Source of the DNA: Thermoplasmata archaeon
GTDB lineage: Archaea; Thermoplasmatota; Thermoplasmata; Methanomassiliicoccales; Methanomethylophilaceae
NCBI GenBank assembly: GCA_015063165.1
Contig: SUSZ01000003.1
Coordinates: forward strand, 62,001 to 126,000
DNA length: 64,000 bases
Direction: 5' to 3'
Under the pieces are notes generated by a model, which did no database searches, was not told the origin of the DNA, and saw only the letters and a program-made list of their open reading frames with translations. Shown here piece by piece: positions 56,404-63,249 of the stretch. Made by a program: the position numbers and the translations under genes. Position 1 is the first letter of the stretch. Every line of letters starts with the position of its first letter.

Positions 56404-57096
56404 ATGGCTGACGAAGCAAAAAAGCTCATCCGTTTCAATTTCAAGGCATACCTCGCAGACGAAGACAGGCTGTACGACACCAACATTGTCGAAGCGGCCA
56501 AAGAGGCCAACATCTACAACGAGAAGGTTCCCTACGAGCCTGTCGCCCACATCCTTGGCTCCAAGAGGCTCTTCGAGGACCTCGAGAACGCGCTGGCTTC
56601 TGCTGAGATCGGCAAAGAGTACGAGGTCACCATCCCCTGCGAGAAGGCAGCCGGGCCCAGGAACCCCAAGAACGTCGAGTACTACCCCATCAAGAACTTC
56701 ATCGACAGGGAGAGGCAGCAGTACCCCCAGCCCGGAATGACCGTCACCGTAGGCAAGAAGAACGGAACCATCGCTTCCGTCGGAGCCGGACGTGTCAAGG
56801 TCGACTTCAACAACCCTCTGGCCGGTCACGACCTCATGTACAAATTCACCGTCGTCGAAGAGGTCACCGACGCCGTAGAGAAGGCCAAAGCCGTCGTCGA
56901 GGCTGACTTCTCCACCGCCGAGGGATTCGAGTTCGCTGTCTCCGAGGACAAGATCGTCGTCACCGAGCCCGACCTCTGCAAGTACGACTCCAACTGGAAC
57001 ATCGCCAAGTACAAGGTCGTCGCTGACCTCAGGCAGGTCCTCGGCCTCGACAGGGTCGAGTTCGTCCAGGTCTGGGACGTTCCCAAGAAAGAGTGA
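56404..57096 (+). CDS. FKBP-type peptidyl-prolyl isomerase, long archaeal type
   Basis: A 230-residue SlyD-like prolyl isomerase and chaperone of the cytoplasm. The FKBP core (NFKAYLADEDRLYDTN, GSKRLFEDLENALASAEIGKEYEVTIP) is interrupted by the insert-in-flap domain (PGMTVTVGKKNGTIASVGAGRVKVDFNNPLAGHDL), and a C-terminal ~75-residue extension follows as in archaeal long FKBPs. AGGTGA precedes the ATG, and the TATA ATATATTTAATAA is near 56341-56353. Codon use suggests high expression. Confidence 0.93.
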   Translation: MADEAKKLIRFNFKAYLADEDRLYDTNIVEAAKEANIYNEKVPYEPVAHILGSKRLFEDLENALASAEIGKEYEVTIPCEKAAGPRNPKNVEYYPIKNFIDRERQQYPQPGMTVTVGKKNGTIASVGAGRVKVDFNNPLAGHDLMYKFTVVEEVTDAVEKAKAVVEADFSTAEGFEFAVSEDKIVVTEPDLCKYDSNWNIAKYKVVADLRQVLGLDRVEFVQVWDVPKKE

Positions 57097-57098
57097 TC

Positions 57099-57155
57099 CC
57101 AGGGGATTCCCCCTGGATTGAAAACATTTTACGGGGTCCTCCCCCGTTTTATTTT
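57099..57155 (+). terminator. Double hairpin terminator of the FKBP gene
   Basis: First stem CCAGGGG (57099-57105) / CCCCTGG (57110-57116). Second stem ACGGGG (57131-57136) / CCCCGT (57142-57147), followed by TTTATTTTTTTAG. Confidence 0.65.
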
Positions 57156-57161
57156 TTTAGT

Positions 57162-57608
57162 TCACACGTATCTGAAGGATACCTTCTCGATCGGCCCTAT
57201 CTCAAGGCTCTTCGTCGTGTCGGACTCGAAGCGCTCCCTCTCTTCAGGTACGCCCCTCATCACGATCTCGATCCTCCGGAGGCGGACTTCCCCCTTGTCC
57301 CTCGGTACTGCTCCTCCCAGATCCGTGAAAGCCTGGAGCTCGTTGCTGAGCCTTTCCACAGCCTTCGTGATCATCGGGGAGAAACCTCCCTCGAACGCCT
57401 CCGAATGGATCTCCAAGACGTCTGCGTCCATCATCCTGTCCGATATCTCGGGGAACGCGTCCTTGATGACGCATCTCCCAGGGGTCTCCGTGAGGCAGCG
57501 AACGCACCCTACGCATCTCCTGAGCCTTTTCCCGGCTATCGACGCGACGACGTCGCTCTCCTCGGATGGCTCGTCCGTGAAGATCAGACGCCTCTCTTCT
57601 TCTCCCAT
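57162..57608 (-). CDS. NAD(P)H-dependent FMN reductase/flavodoxin-like protein
   Basis: A 148-residue protein with RRCVGCVRCLTETPGRCVIKD, then DRMMDADVLEIHSEAFEG. The C-x2-C-x2-C...GxCxxxD pattern and the DADVL strand match the iron-sulfur-flavoprotein/NADPH-dependent FMN reductase group, but the N-terminal half of the flavodoxin fold is short. It may act in electron transfer or be a shortened relative. It is 18 bp downstream of the 49-residue gene on the same strand. Confidence 0.65.
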   Translation of the reverse strand: MGEEERRLIFTDEPSEESDVVASIAGKRLRRCVGCVRCLTETPGRCVIKDAFPEISDRMMDADVLEIHSEAFEGGFSPMITKAVERLSNELQAFTDLGGAVPRDKGEVRLRRIEIVMRGVPEERERFESDTTKSLEIGPIEKVSFRYV

Positions 57609-57626
57609 AGTTGACCGTATCGCGAT

Positions 57627-57776
57627 TCATTTAAAAAACGCGAGTATCGAATTGATCTCCTGGTTGCGTCTGTTCGTCTGCCTTCTCGCCTGGTACTGTC
57701 CCTTGCCGTACCAGTCCTTGTCGGAGAGGCGCTGTTTCGGCAGAGGGATCAGCACTGTCTGTCTGTACTGTGCCAT
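57627..57776 (-). CDS. 49-residue basic small protein
   Basis: A short frame starting MAQYRQTVLIPLPKQRLSDK and ending in NSILAFFK with TGA. It is Arg/Gln/Asn-rich and basic. Minus-strand GTTATACATG near 57803-57812 is a well-placed TATA box, and the next gene begins 18 bp after its stop, so a two-gene transcript is likely. I recognise no family. It is unusually tidy for a chance frame. Confidence 0.45.
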   Translation of the reverse strand: MAQYRQTVLIPLPKQRLSDKDWYGKGQYQARRQTNRRNQEINSILAFFK

Positions 57777-57867
57777 GTTAGCTTTCCTGCTACTAAGAGC
57801 ATGTATAACATGGCGGAGCGGATATAATAACGTTGATTTGTTATGTTTGTAATACTTGTAATCAATG

Positions 57868-58686
57868 TTATACTGTGTAGAAGGTGTCCAGCACCGTCCT
57901 TCCGAGCTCTGTCACGACGTATTTGCCGCTCCTCTCGTTCTTCTCTATCCATCCGTTCTTGGCCCATTTGTAGATGAAGTCCCTCTGGTAGTACACCGCT
58001 TCCGTCTGGCGGACGGATGCCTTCTTGTCGTCCCTGGGCTCGATCTCCCTGAACCAGATGCCGGCGTCCTTGAGGGCGTCCACCATGTGCGAGCTGCTGG
58101 TGGGCTTCCTCGCCTCGTTCTTCTGGTCCAGGATCCTGAGGCCGCGGACAAGGTGCTCATCGGGTATGTCTATGCTGTAGCTGGGCAGCGTCATGGGCTC
58201 GGAGGAGACTTTGGTGAGGCCAACAGGCTTCCCGTCTATGAAGTAGAGGTCCTTGATGCGACTGTTGTCGACGGTGTACTCCTTGCTGTTGACGGTGAAC
58301 GGCACCGTGCCGGGGACCATCATGGATGCTATCGTGGACGCTGCAGTGTACTCGGAAGTACCTGCGGACACGTTGACATAGATCTCGCATCCCTCCTCGT
58401 TCCTGTTCTCGGACTGGATGATCTCCAGGACCGACCTGAGCATAACGCGGAAGTCGTACACGACCTCGTTGTGCTCCACGATCTCGATGTCGCGCCCGTA
58501 GCCCTCTATGAGCTCCACGACGCGGTCGTAGAAGAGGTTGTATACGTTGTTCTTGTCGGATGGATTCTTGGAATAATGGATGAGATGGATCTTGTTGGCC
58601 TCGTAGAAGCTGACCGGCTCGGTGACCTTGGCGGTCTCGAAGGTGACACAGGCGACCATTATGCGTTTCTTGCGCCCAGAGCTCAT
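57868..58686 (-). CDS. CARF-like domain / winged-helix regulator (HFX_2341/DUF6293-like)
   Basis: A 272-residue regulator. The N-terminal half (IMVACVTFETAKVTEPVSFY, CEIYVNVSAGTSEYTAASTI) is a Rossmann-like domain related to CARF sensors and matches the archaeal DUF6293 regulator family; the C-terminal ~90 residues (YYQRDFIYKWAKNGWIEKNE, YVVTELGR) form a winged helix. CARF domains bind cyclic nucleotides in CRISPR systems, but no CRISPR genes are nearby. The ATG at 58686 is used; one at 58743 would add a non-typical tail. Ends in TAA. Confidence 0.75.
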   Translation of the reverse strand: MSSGRKKRIMVACVTFETAKVTEPVSFYEANKIHLIHYSKNPSDKNNVYNLFYDRVVELIEGYGRDIEIVEHNEVVYDFRVMLRSVLEIIQSENRNEEGCEIYVNVSAGTSEYTAASTIASMMVPGTVPFTVNSKEYTVDNSRIKDLYFIDGKPVGLTKVSSEPMTLPSYSIDIPDEHLVRGLRILDQKNEARKPTSSSHMVDALKDAGIWFREIEPRDDKKASVRQTEAVYYQRDFIYKWAKNGWIEKNERSGKYVVTELGRTVLDTFYTV

Positions 58687-58809
58687 GCGACCGGGTAGCA
58701 CGTATGGGATAATAATCAATCGCTGTAATCTTTGAAATGTCAATGATTCGCGAAAAAACAGCCAGATTGAGAAAAGTTTATAAATGAAATTACCCTCGGG
58801 TGTCTCAGC

Positions 58810-58887
58810 GGACGGGTGGCCTAGTCTGGATATGGCGGCAGCCTCCTAAGCTGCAAGCCGGGGGTTCGAATCCCCTCCCGTTCGCCA
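58810..58887 (+). tRNA. tRNA-Arg (CCU anticodon)
   Basis: Acceptor GGACGGG/CCCGTTC with one G-U pair, T8, discriminator G and encoded CCA. Anticodon stem GCAGC/GCTGC with loop CTCCTAA gives CCU, reading AGG. T-loop TTCGAAT. The TATA TTTATAAAT at about 58777-58785 is well spaced. It sits directly upstream of the reductase gene. Confidence 0.95.
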
Positions 58888-58914
58888 TTGCTTGTTTTGT
58901 TGCGGTGATTCTTC

Positions 58915-59985
58915 ATGGAAGCGTCTAAGGATACTCGTTCGGACGATTTCCTCGAGTGCGACGTCCTCGTCATCGGCTCCGGACCTGCTGGAGCTTCCGT
59001 CGCATACCATCTCGCCTTTCTCGGCAAGGACGACGTCATCGTTCTGGAGAGGCTTTCCGAGAAGCAGCACCGCAGGTACCATTCCATCTGCGGGGAGGCT
59101 GTCAGCGACAGGGTAATGGGCCGCGCAGGGATATCTACGGACCGGATCCTCCGCAGGGTGGACAGCATCGAGATATCCCTGGGTGACGCGAACCCGGCTC
59201 GCGTGAAGGTCAAAGGCTCCATAGTCGAACGCTGGGCCATGCTGGAGGACATCCTGGCATCGTCCAAGGCCAGAAGGGTCCGCGGCAGCGCCAGGCACGT
59301 CAGAAGGCTTCCGGAAGGAGGGTTCGAGGTCGAGGCCACGACATGCAGGATCCGCTGCAGGATCCTCGTCGGAGCGGACGGAGCGTATTCCGTCGTAAGG
59401 AAGGACCTCTTCGGGACCCGTCCGGAATGCATGGACCCGATCGTCAACACCGTGGTTCCGGGAGAGCCAGGTGACGCGCTTCGCTTCTTCGTAGGGGAGG
59501 TACCTGGCGCATACACGTGGAATTTCCCCTCGTCCGAAGGGATGAGGTCCGTCGGATTCCCGAAAGGATTCGAGGAGATCGGGAAGGACGTCGTCCATGG
59601 CGCTCGCTGCATCCCGTCAGGACGCATCCCCAAGGTGTACGACGAAGGATGTCTCCTCGTCGGCGACGCCGCAGGTCTGGCCAATCCTCTCTGCTACGGC
59701 GGGATCGGAGCCGCCCTTCTCTCCGGAAGAAAGGCCGCCGAGGCCGTCGTATCCGGAGACCTCCAAGGGTACGGGAGATGGATTGACAGGGACAGGATGT
59801 TCGACCGCAGGTTCATGGAGGTGCACAGGGAGTTCACTGAATGGACGACCGACGAGATCGAGGACGCCCTGAGCCTGCTTTCCGGCAATGTCAACATTTT
59901 TAAAGGGCTGGTTGCAATGTTGCGCCGTCCAAAGTATTCGAGAATGTATCTGGCTGTATGGCTGGGGTTCAGAGTTGGATGGTGA
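58915..59985 (+). CDS. Geranylgeranyl reductase family FAD-dependent oxidoreductase
   Basis: A 356-residue flavoprotein. The FAD fingerprint CDVLVIGSGPAGASVAYHL is near residues 15-33, and RIRCRILVGADGAYSVVRK and GCLLVGDAAGLANPLCYGGI are the other two FAD motifs. Archaeal members saturate geranylgeranyl chains of membrane ether lipids (digeranylgeranylglycerophospholipid reductase); plant relatives act on chlorophyll or phylloquinone precursors. GGTGA lies 8 bases before the ATG. It follows tRNA-Arg by 27 bp. Confidence 0.88.
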   Translation: MEASKDTRSDDFLECDVLVIGSGPAGASVAYHLAFLGKDDVIVLERLSEKQHRRYHSICGEAVSDRVMGRAGISTDRILRRVDSIEISLGDANPARVKVKGSIVERWAMLEDILASSKARRVRGSARHVRRLPEGGFEVEATTCRIRCRILVGADGAYSVVRKDLFGTRPECMDPIVNTVVPGEPGDALRFFVGEVPGAYTWNFPSSEGMRSVGFPKGFEEIGKDVVHGARCIPSGRIPKVYDEGCLLVGDAAGLANPLCYGGIGAALLSGRKAAEAVVSGDLQGYGRWIDRDRMFDRRFMEVHREFTEWTTDEIEDALSLLSGNVNIFKGLVAMLRRPKYSRMYLAVWLGFRVGW

Positions 59986-60039
59986 ATCCATACAGTATCC
60001 ATCCGCATGTAATTTATTCTTATAGTTAATACTAACTTT

Positions 60040-60435
60040 GTGTACTGCTCTAATTGCGGATACAAACTGGATTCGGACGACGAGTACTGCCCGAACTGCT
60101 CGGCCATGGTGAAGAGAGAGGGGACACCCTACATAGACCCTGAGCACGAGGAGGCGGAGGACTTCGAAGAGAGCCCTCCCGTCACAGTCAGTCGCACGCC
60201 GAACTCCGGCATAGCGATGGTTGTATCCGTGATCCTTCCGGGGATAGGGGCGGTCATAGCAGGCGACTTCAAGGGATTGGCGGTCTTCGCGCTGAGCATC
60301 GTGGCCGCGATAATCGCCAGCACGGAGATCGTGCTGATGCCGTTCTTCGTGTCGGTCATGATCGTCCTATGGATAGTGGGGCTGTCGATGACGCACGACG
60401 CGACGACGGTCAGCTCCGATGCGAGCCCTTGTTGA
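60040..60435 (+). CDS. Zinc-ribbon membrane protein
   Basis: A 131-residue protein. An N-terminal zinc ribbon (CSNCGYKLDSDDEYCPNC, 3-20) precedes an acidic linker and two hydrophobic helices at about 60-75 and 82-115. Starts with GTG; a TATA-like TCTTATAGTT at 60016-60025 suggests a leaderless transcript. This zinc-ribbon-plus-membrane type is common in archaea and of unknown function. Confidence 0.7.
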   Translation: MYCSNCGYKLDSDDEYCPNCSAMVKREGTPYIDPEHEEAEDFEESPPVTVSRTPNSGIAMVVSVILPGIGAVIAGDFKGLAVFALSIVAAIIASTEIVLMPFFVSVMIVLWIVGLSMTHDATTVSSDASPC

Positions 60436-60459
60436 AAATGGATGATTGGGTGTGAGAGG

Positions 60460-60972
60460 ATGGCAGAACGTGAACACGGAGTTCCGATGCATTGCTGCAG
60501 ATGTTCATACGACTGGTTCCCTCGCGGGAGCGAACTACCGAAACGCTGCCCAGAATGCCGTTCCGTGAAATGGAACAGCCCGAATCTGCTCGTAGAATGC
60601 CTCCGCTGCGGCCATAAGTGGAATTCCCAGAAGGGGAATCCGAAGAGATGTCCGAGCTGTGGCTCCAAGTGCTGGAACGTTCCGCCGAAGACACATAGAT
60701 GCATACAGTGTGGACACGAGTGGACGTCATCCAGCGACTGTCGTCCAGGAAGATGCCCCGAATGCGGGACCAAGTACTGGGATTCGATGAAACAGAAGAC
60801 CAAGAGAACCGCAAAGCGCTCCGCAGCCTCTGAGGACAGAGACCTGGAGGAGAACATACTGAATCTGCACTCGCAGGGGCTGTCGATCGTGGAGATCGCG
60901 ATCCGCACAGGGGCTCCCTGCAGCGTCGTCATCGAAACGGTGAAGGAAAACGCTTCAAAGGACAACGCCTGA
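60460..60972 (+). CDS. Multi-zinc-ribbon protein with C-terminal helix-turn-helix
   Basis: A 170-residue protein with several CxxC pairs (CCRCSYDW, RCPECRS, CLRCGHKW, RCPSCGS, CIQCGHEW, RCPECGT), which form three zinc ribbons in two-Cys-pair repeats of about 35 residues. The tail (LNLHSQGLSIVEIAIRTGAP) resembles a helix-turn-helix. A transcription factor is likely, by analogy only. The ATG at 60460 has GGTG seven bases upstream; an ATG at 60442 is alternative. It is transcribed in the same direction as the zinc-ribbon membrane gene, 24 bp away. Confidence 0.72.
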   Translation: MAEREHGVPMHCCRCSYDWFPRGSELPKRCPECRSVKWNSPNLLVECLRCGHKWNSQKGNPKRCPSCGSKCWNVPPKTHRCIQCGHEWTSSSDCRPGRCPECGTKYWDSMKQKTKRTAKRSAASEDRDLEENILNLHSQGLSIVEIAIRTGAPCSVVIETVKENASKDNA

Positions 60973-60977
60973 CTGCA

Positions 60978-61502
60978 TCAGTCGGGCAGATTGTCCCTCA
61001 TGTCCTTGATTTTCTGAAGTATCTCTTCAAATTTCTTATGCTCCGAGTCGGCAGCCGCCTTGCATGTCAGGTGCTGCTCGTGGCATACCTGGGCCTCGTC
61101 CCTGAGCTTTGCCGCCTCGTCCATCAGCTGGCACATCTTCTCGTGGTTTGCCTGTCCGGCGGCGGACATCTGGACGACCTTCTTGTGGTGCTCCTGAGCC
61201 TCCGCGCGGGCCCCGTCTATGTCGCCGTTGCCTCCGCGGGCCCTCATCTGGGCGGCACGGTCGTTGCATTCCTCGCGCTTCTGCTTGGCATCCCTGGCGC
61301 TGGCATTGCATTCGTCCCTCTTCTCGCGATAGGCGCGGGCCTGGTCGGACAGCTCCCTGGCCTTCTGCTGGAGCTTGTTGCGCTTCTCCGCCAGGACGGA
61401 GGCCTGCTGGTGGTACTTGTCCCTGGCTTCGCGGTGCTTGTTGGCCTCCTTGTTCAGCTCGGCCGTCATCTCCTCGAGGCTGCGCATGTCCTCCTCTATC
61501 AT
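60978..61502 (-). CDS. Coiled-coil protein
   Basis: A 174-residue almost entirely helical protein rich in Glu, Lys, Ala and Arg with heptad-like spacing (EEMTAELNKEANKHREARDK, LAEKRNKLQQKARELSDQ). It contains scattered Cys. Similar archaeal proteins are annotated as phosphoserine-phosphatase-like or coiled-coil proteins; no catalytic motif is seen. A minus-strand TATA (ATTTATACG, 61555-61547) fits a start at 61502, not the open frame further upstream. Confidence 0.75.
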   Translation of the reverse strand: MIEEDMRSLEEMTAELNKEANKHREARDKYHQQASVLAEKRNKLQQKARELSDQARAYREKRDECNASARDAKQKREECNDRAAQMRARGGNGDIDGARAEAQEHHKKVVQMSAAGQANHEKMCQLMDEAAKLRDEAQVCHEQHLTCKAAADSEHKKFEEILQKIKDMRDNLPD

Positions 61503-61607
61503 GTCCGATATCAATCTTACACCCTGGACGCCGATGGCGCACCAATCGTATAAATGTGCACCACGGACACCGCAACGGTTAATAAATGACTCACGGTAAG
61601 GGCGGAT

Positions 61608-61844
61608 GTGACGGACGAGAGCTACCGCAAATGCAGGACCTGCAGGCTGTGCAGGCATTCAGAAGACTCCTGGACATGCATCCCCGAGGGCAGGGAGACG
61701 GGTCCCGACTCCTCCTGCGGAAGGTACCGTCCAGGATGCTGCGAGACCTGCGCATCTCATTCCGAAGGAAAATGCGAGCTGTCCGGGCTCGAGGTCTACG
61801 ATCTGGACGTGTGCAGCTTCTACGACCCTTCAGGCCCTCTCTGA
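61608..61844 (+). CDS. Cys-rich small protein, 78 residues
   Basis: Starts with GTG, directly about 25 bp after AATAAATGAC-type TATA sequence, so probably leaderless. Cys occurs in metal-site-like pairs: KCRTCRLC, TC, SC, GCCETC, KC and VC, ten to eleven in all. The frame has no other rival on this strand. It overlaps the convergent DUF5685-like gene by 15 bp. Possibly a zinc or iron-sulfur protein; unknown family. Confidence 0.6.
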   Translation: MTDESYRKCRTCRLCRHSEDSWTCIPEGRETGPDSSCGRYRPGCCETCASHSEGKCELSGLEVYDLDVCSFYDPSGPL

Positions 61845-62741
61845 GTTCCTGTCCTTCCTGTTGGACAGGACGTTCTTGACGCTGGCCTTGGCCTTTGCCT
61901 CGCCCATGAGGACCTTCTTGGCCGACTCCGGTATGCCGTAATACACGATGTTGTCGCACAGGGAGACGTTCCCCTGCATGAGCGGCCTCACCTTGGAGTA
62001 GCTGGACTGGAGGCTTCCCACGGATTCGTTCATGATGGAGGTGAGGCTGTAGATATCGGACTCGATGAACTTCTTGGAGTTCACGTATCCGGTCTCCGGA
62101 AGGAACGGGTTGTAGGTGCCGTCCATGAAGTCGTCGTCCAGGTCGTCCACAGCGTCCATCAGGTAGACGCAGGCCGTGAGCTCCTCGAAGATCCTGTCCA
62201 GGTCGTCGGACGCGTGCTCGCCGGCTATGTCCTTCAGGGCTCCCGTGAGTCCCTTCCCGAACGTGACGCCCATCCTTCTGGCGTCCTTGCAACCGTCCAG
62301 CTCCAGCTTGCGGAGGGCACCGAACCCCTTGCCGACCATCTCGTCGTAATCCGGATACATCTTTTCCGCCTTCTCTATGGCTCTTCCCAAGGCCACGGAA
62401 ATGAGTTTGGTCTTCAGGGACGGCTTGTCGGTCTCGTCGTCGTACAGCTCCCATTTCGTGAGGATTATGGTGTAAGCCGCCATCTTCCTCATGAGCTCGG
62501 AATCCGCCTTCGGCTTGTCCAGGACGCAGATCGTCCTTTCAGTGGGGCCAAACTCCAGGGCCTCCCCTGTGACTCCTGCGAGAAGGATCGTGTTGAAGGT
62601 CATGTCGAAGTTGACGGTCGCCGTTCCAGACAGGCCGAACCCGGCCTTGAGCTGATGGCAGCCCTCGCAGTAGTACCTCCTGTATCTCTTGAGGTCCAAG
62701 GGCGGCAGCCTTTGATATGACGGGACCGTGTATCCGAACAT
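61830..62741 (-). CDS. DUF5685-like helical protein
   Basis: A 303-residue protein beginning MFGYTVPSYQRLPPLDLKRY with a CEGCH pair, as in proteins usually placed in DUF5685 (name from memory). A later segment YLMDAVDDLDDDFMDGTYNP has an Asp cluster recalling metal-binding motifs of trans-isoprenyl or squalene/phytoene synthase folds, but catalysis is not shown. Ends in a basic tail. It diverges from the Cys-rich peptide gene. Confidence 0.7.
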   Translation of the reverse strand: MFGYTVPSYQRLPPLDLKRYRRYYCEGCHQLKAGFGLSGTATVNFDMTFNTILLAGVTGEALEFGPTERTICVLDKPKADSELMRKMAAYTIILTKWELYDDETDKPSLKTKLISVALGRAIEKAEKMYPDYDEMVGKGFGALRKLELDGCKDARRMGVTFGKGLTGALKDIAGEHASDDLDRIFEELTACVYLMDAVDDLDDDFMDGTYNPFLPETGYVNSKKFIESDIYSLTSIMNESVGSLQSSYSKVRPLMQGNVSLCDNIVYYGIPESAKKVLMGEAKAKASVKNVLSNRKDRNSERA

Positions 62742-62878
62742 CGAGGGTCTATCTGCGGGACCGATTTAATTCTTGCCAGAGAAAATCCAAAATGACTGGA
62801 CAGGCAAGAACGTTTCAGTCCAGATATTTCAGAATTCGCCAAGGGTTAAATATCGGTAATCAGTACGGCGACTATTAA

Positions 62879-62895
62879 CCGAATATATTATTCGG
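62879..62895 (+). promoter_or_regulatory. Palindrome in the leader of the Cys-rich peptide gene
   Basis: CCGAATA-TAT-TATTCGG, a perfect 7-bp inverted repeat 13 bp before the ATG, between the TATA-like TTAAATATC (62845-62853) and GGTGA. It may be an operator controlling the peptide gene. Confidence 0.45.
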
Positions 62896-62907
62896 ACGGT
62901 GAATTTC

Positions 62908-63204
62908 ATGTCCAACGATGGAGCTTCTGTAGAGAAACTGACAGCGCTTTACGAGAGTCAATCCCCTTCCGCATTCGTCGCGTTTGCAATGCACGGACTC
63001 CCCGAGAGCGACCATGCCGAGCGTTTCGACAAGGGAGATCACAGCGGCGCCACCAAGTGCGATTATTGCTGCTGTGACGACAAAGGCTGCTGCAACAGCT
63101 CCGGATGGTACGGATGCCTCGCCGGCGGAATCATCTGCTGCTGCGCCTGCTGCTGCTACATCACCCACGGGTTCAACGGCGTCTGGACATACTGGCCTTT
63201 CTGA
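62908..63204 (+). CDS. Cys-rich peptide precursor (candidate RiPP substrate, CbpA-like)
   Basis: A 98-residue peptide with two distinct parts. Residues 1-47 are a soluble leader-like segment (MSNDGASVEKLTALYESQSP, ESDHAERFDKG). Residues 50-98 have 13 Cys (51, 54-56, 61, 62, 70, 77-79, 81-83) among Gly, Ser, Trp and aromatic residues, including CCCACCCY. The radical SAM/SPASM gene begins 45 bp downstream. This matches methanogen Cys-rich precursors next to peptide-modifying radical SAM enzymes (CbpA/CbpB, from memory). GGTGA lies 5 bases before the ATG; a GTG at 62899 would add three residues. No transporter or protease is visible before the window ends. Confidence 0.75.
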   Translation: MSNDGASVEKLTALYESQSPSAFVAFAMHGLPESDHAERFDKGDHSGATKCDYCCCDDKGCCNSSGWYGCLAGGIICCCACCCYITHGFNGVWTYWPF

Positions 63205-63249
63205 TTTTTATTTCCTGTCGCGTGGATTCTGCGCGGCAGGGGGCCATTC

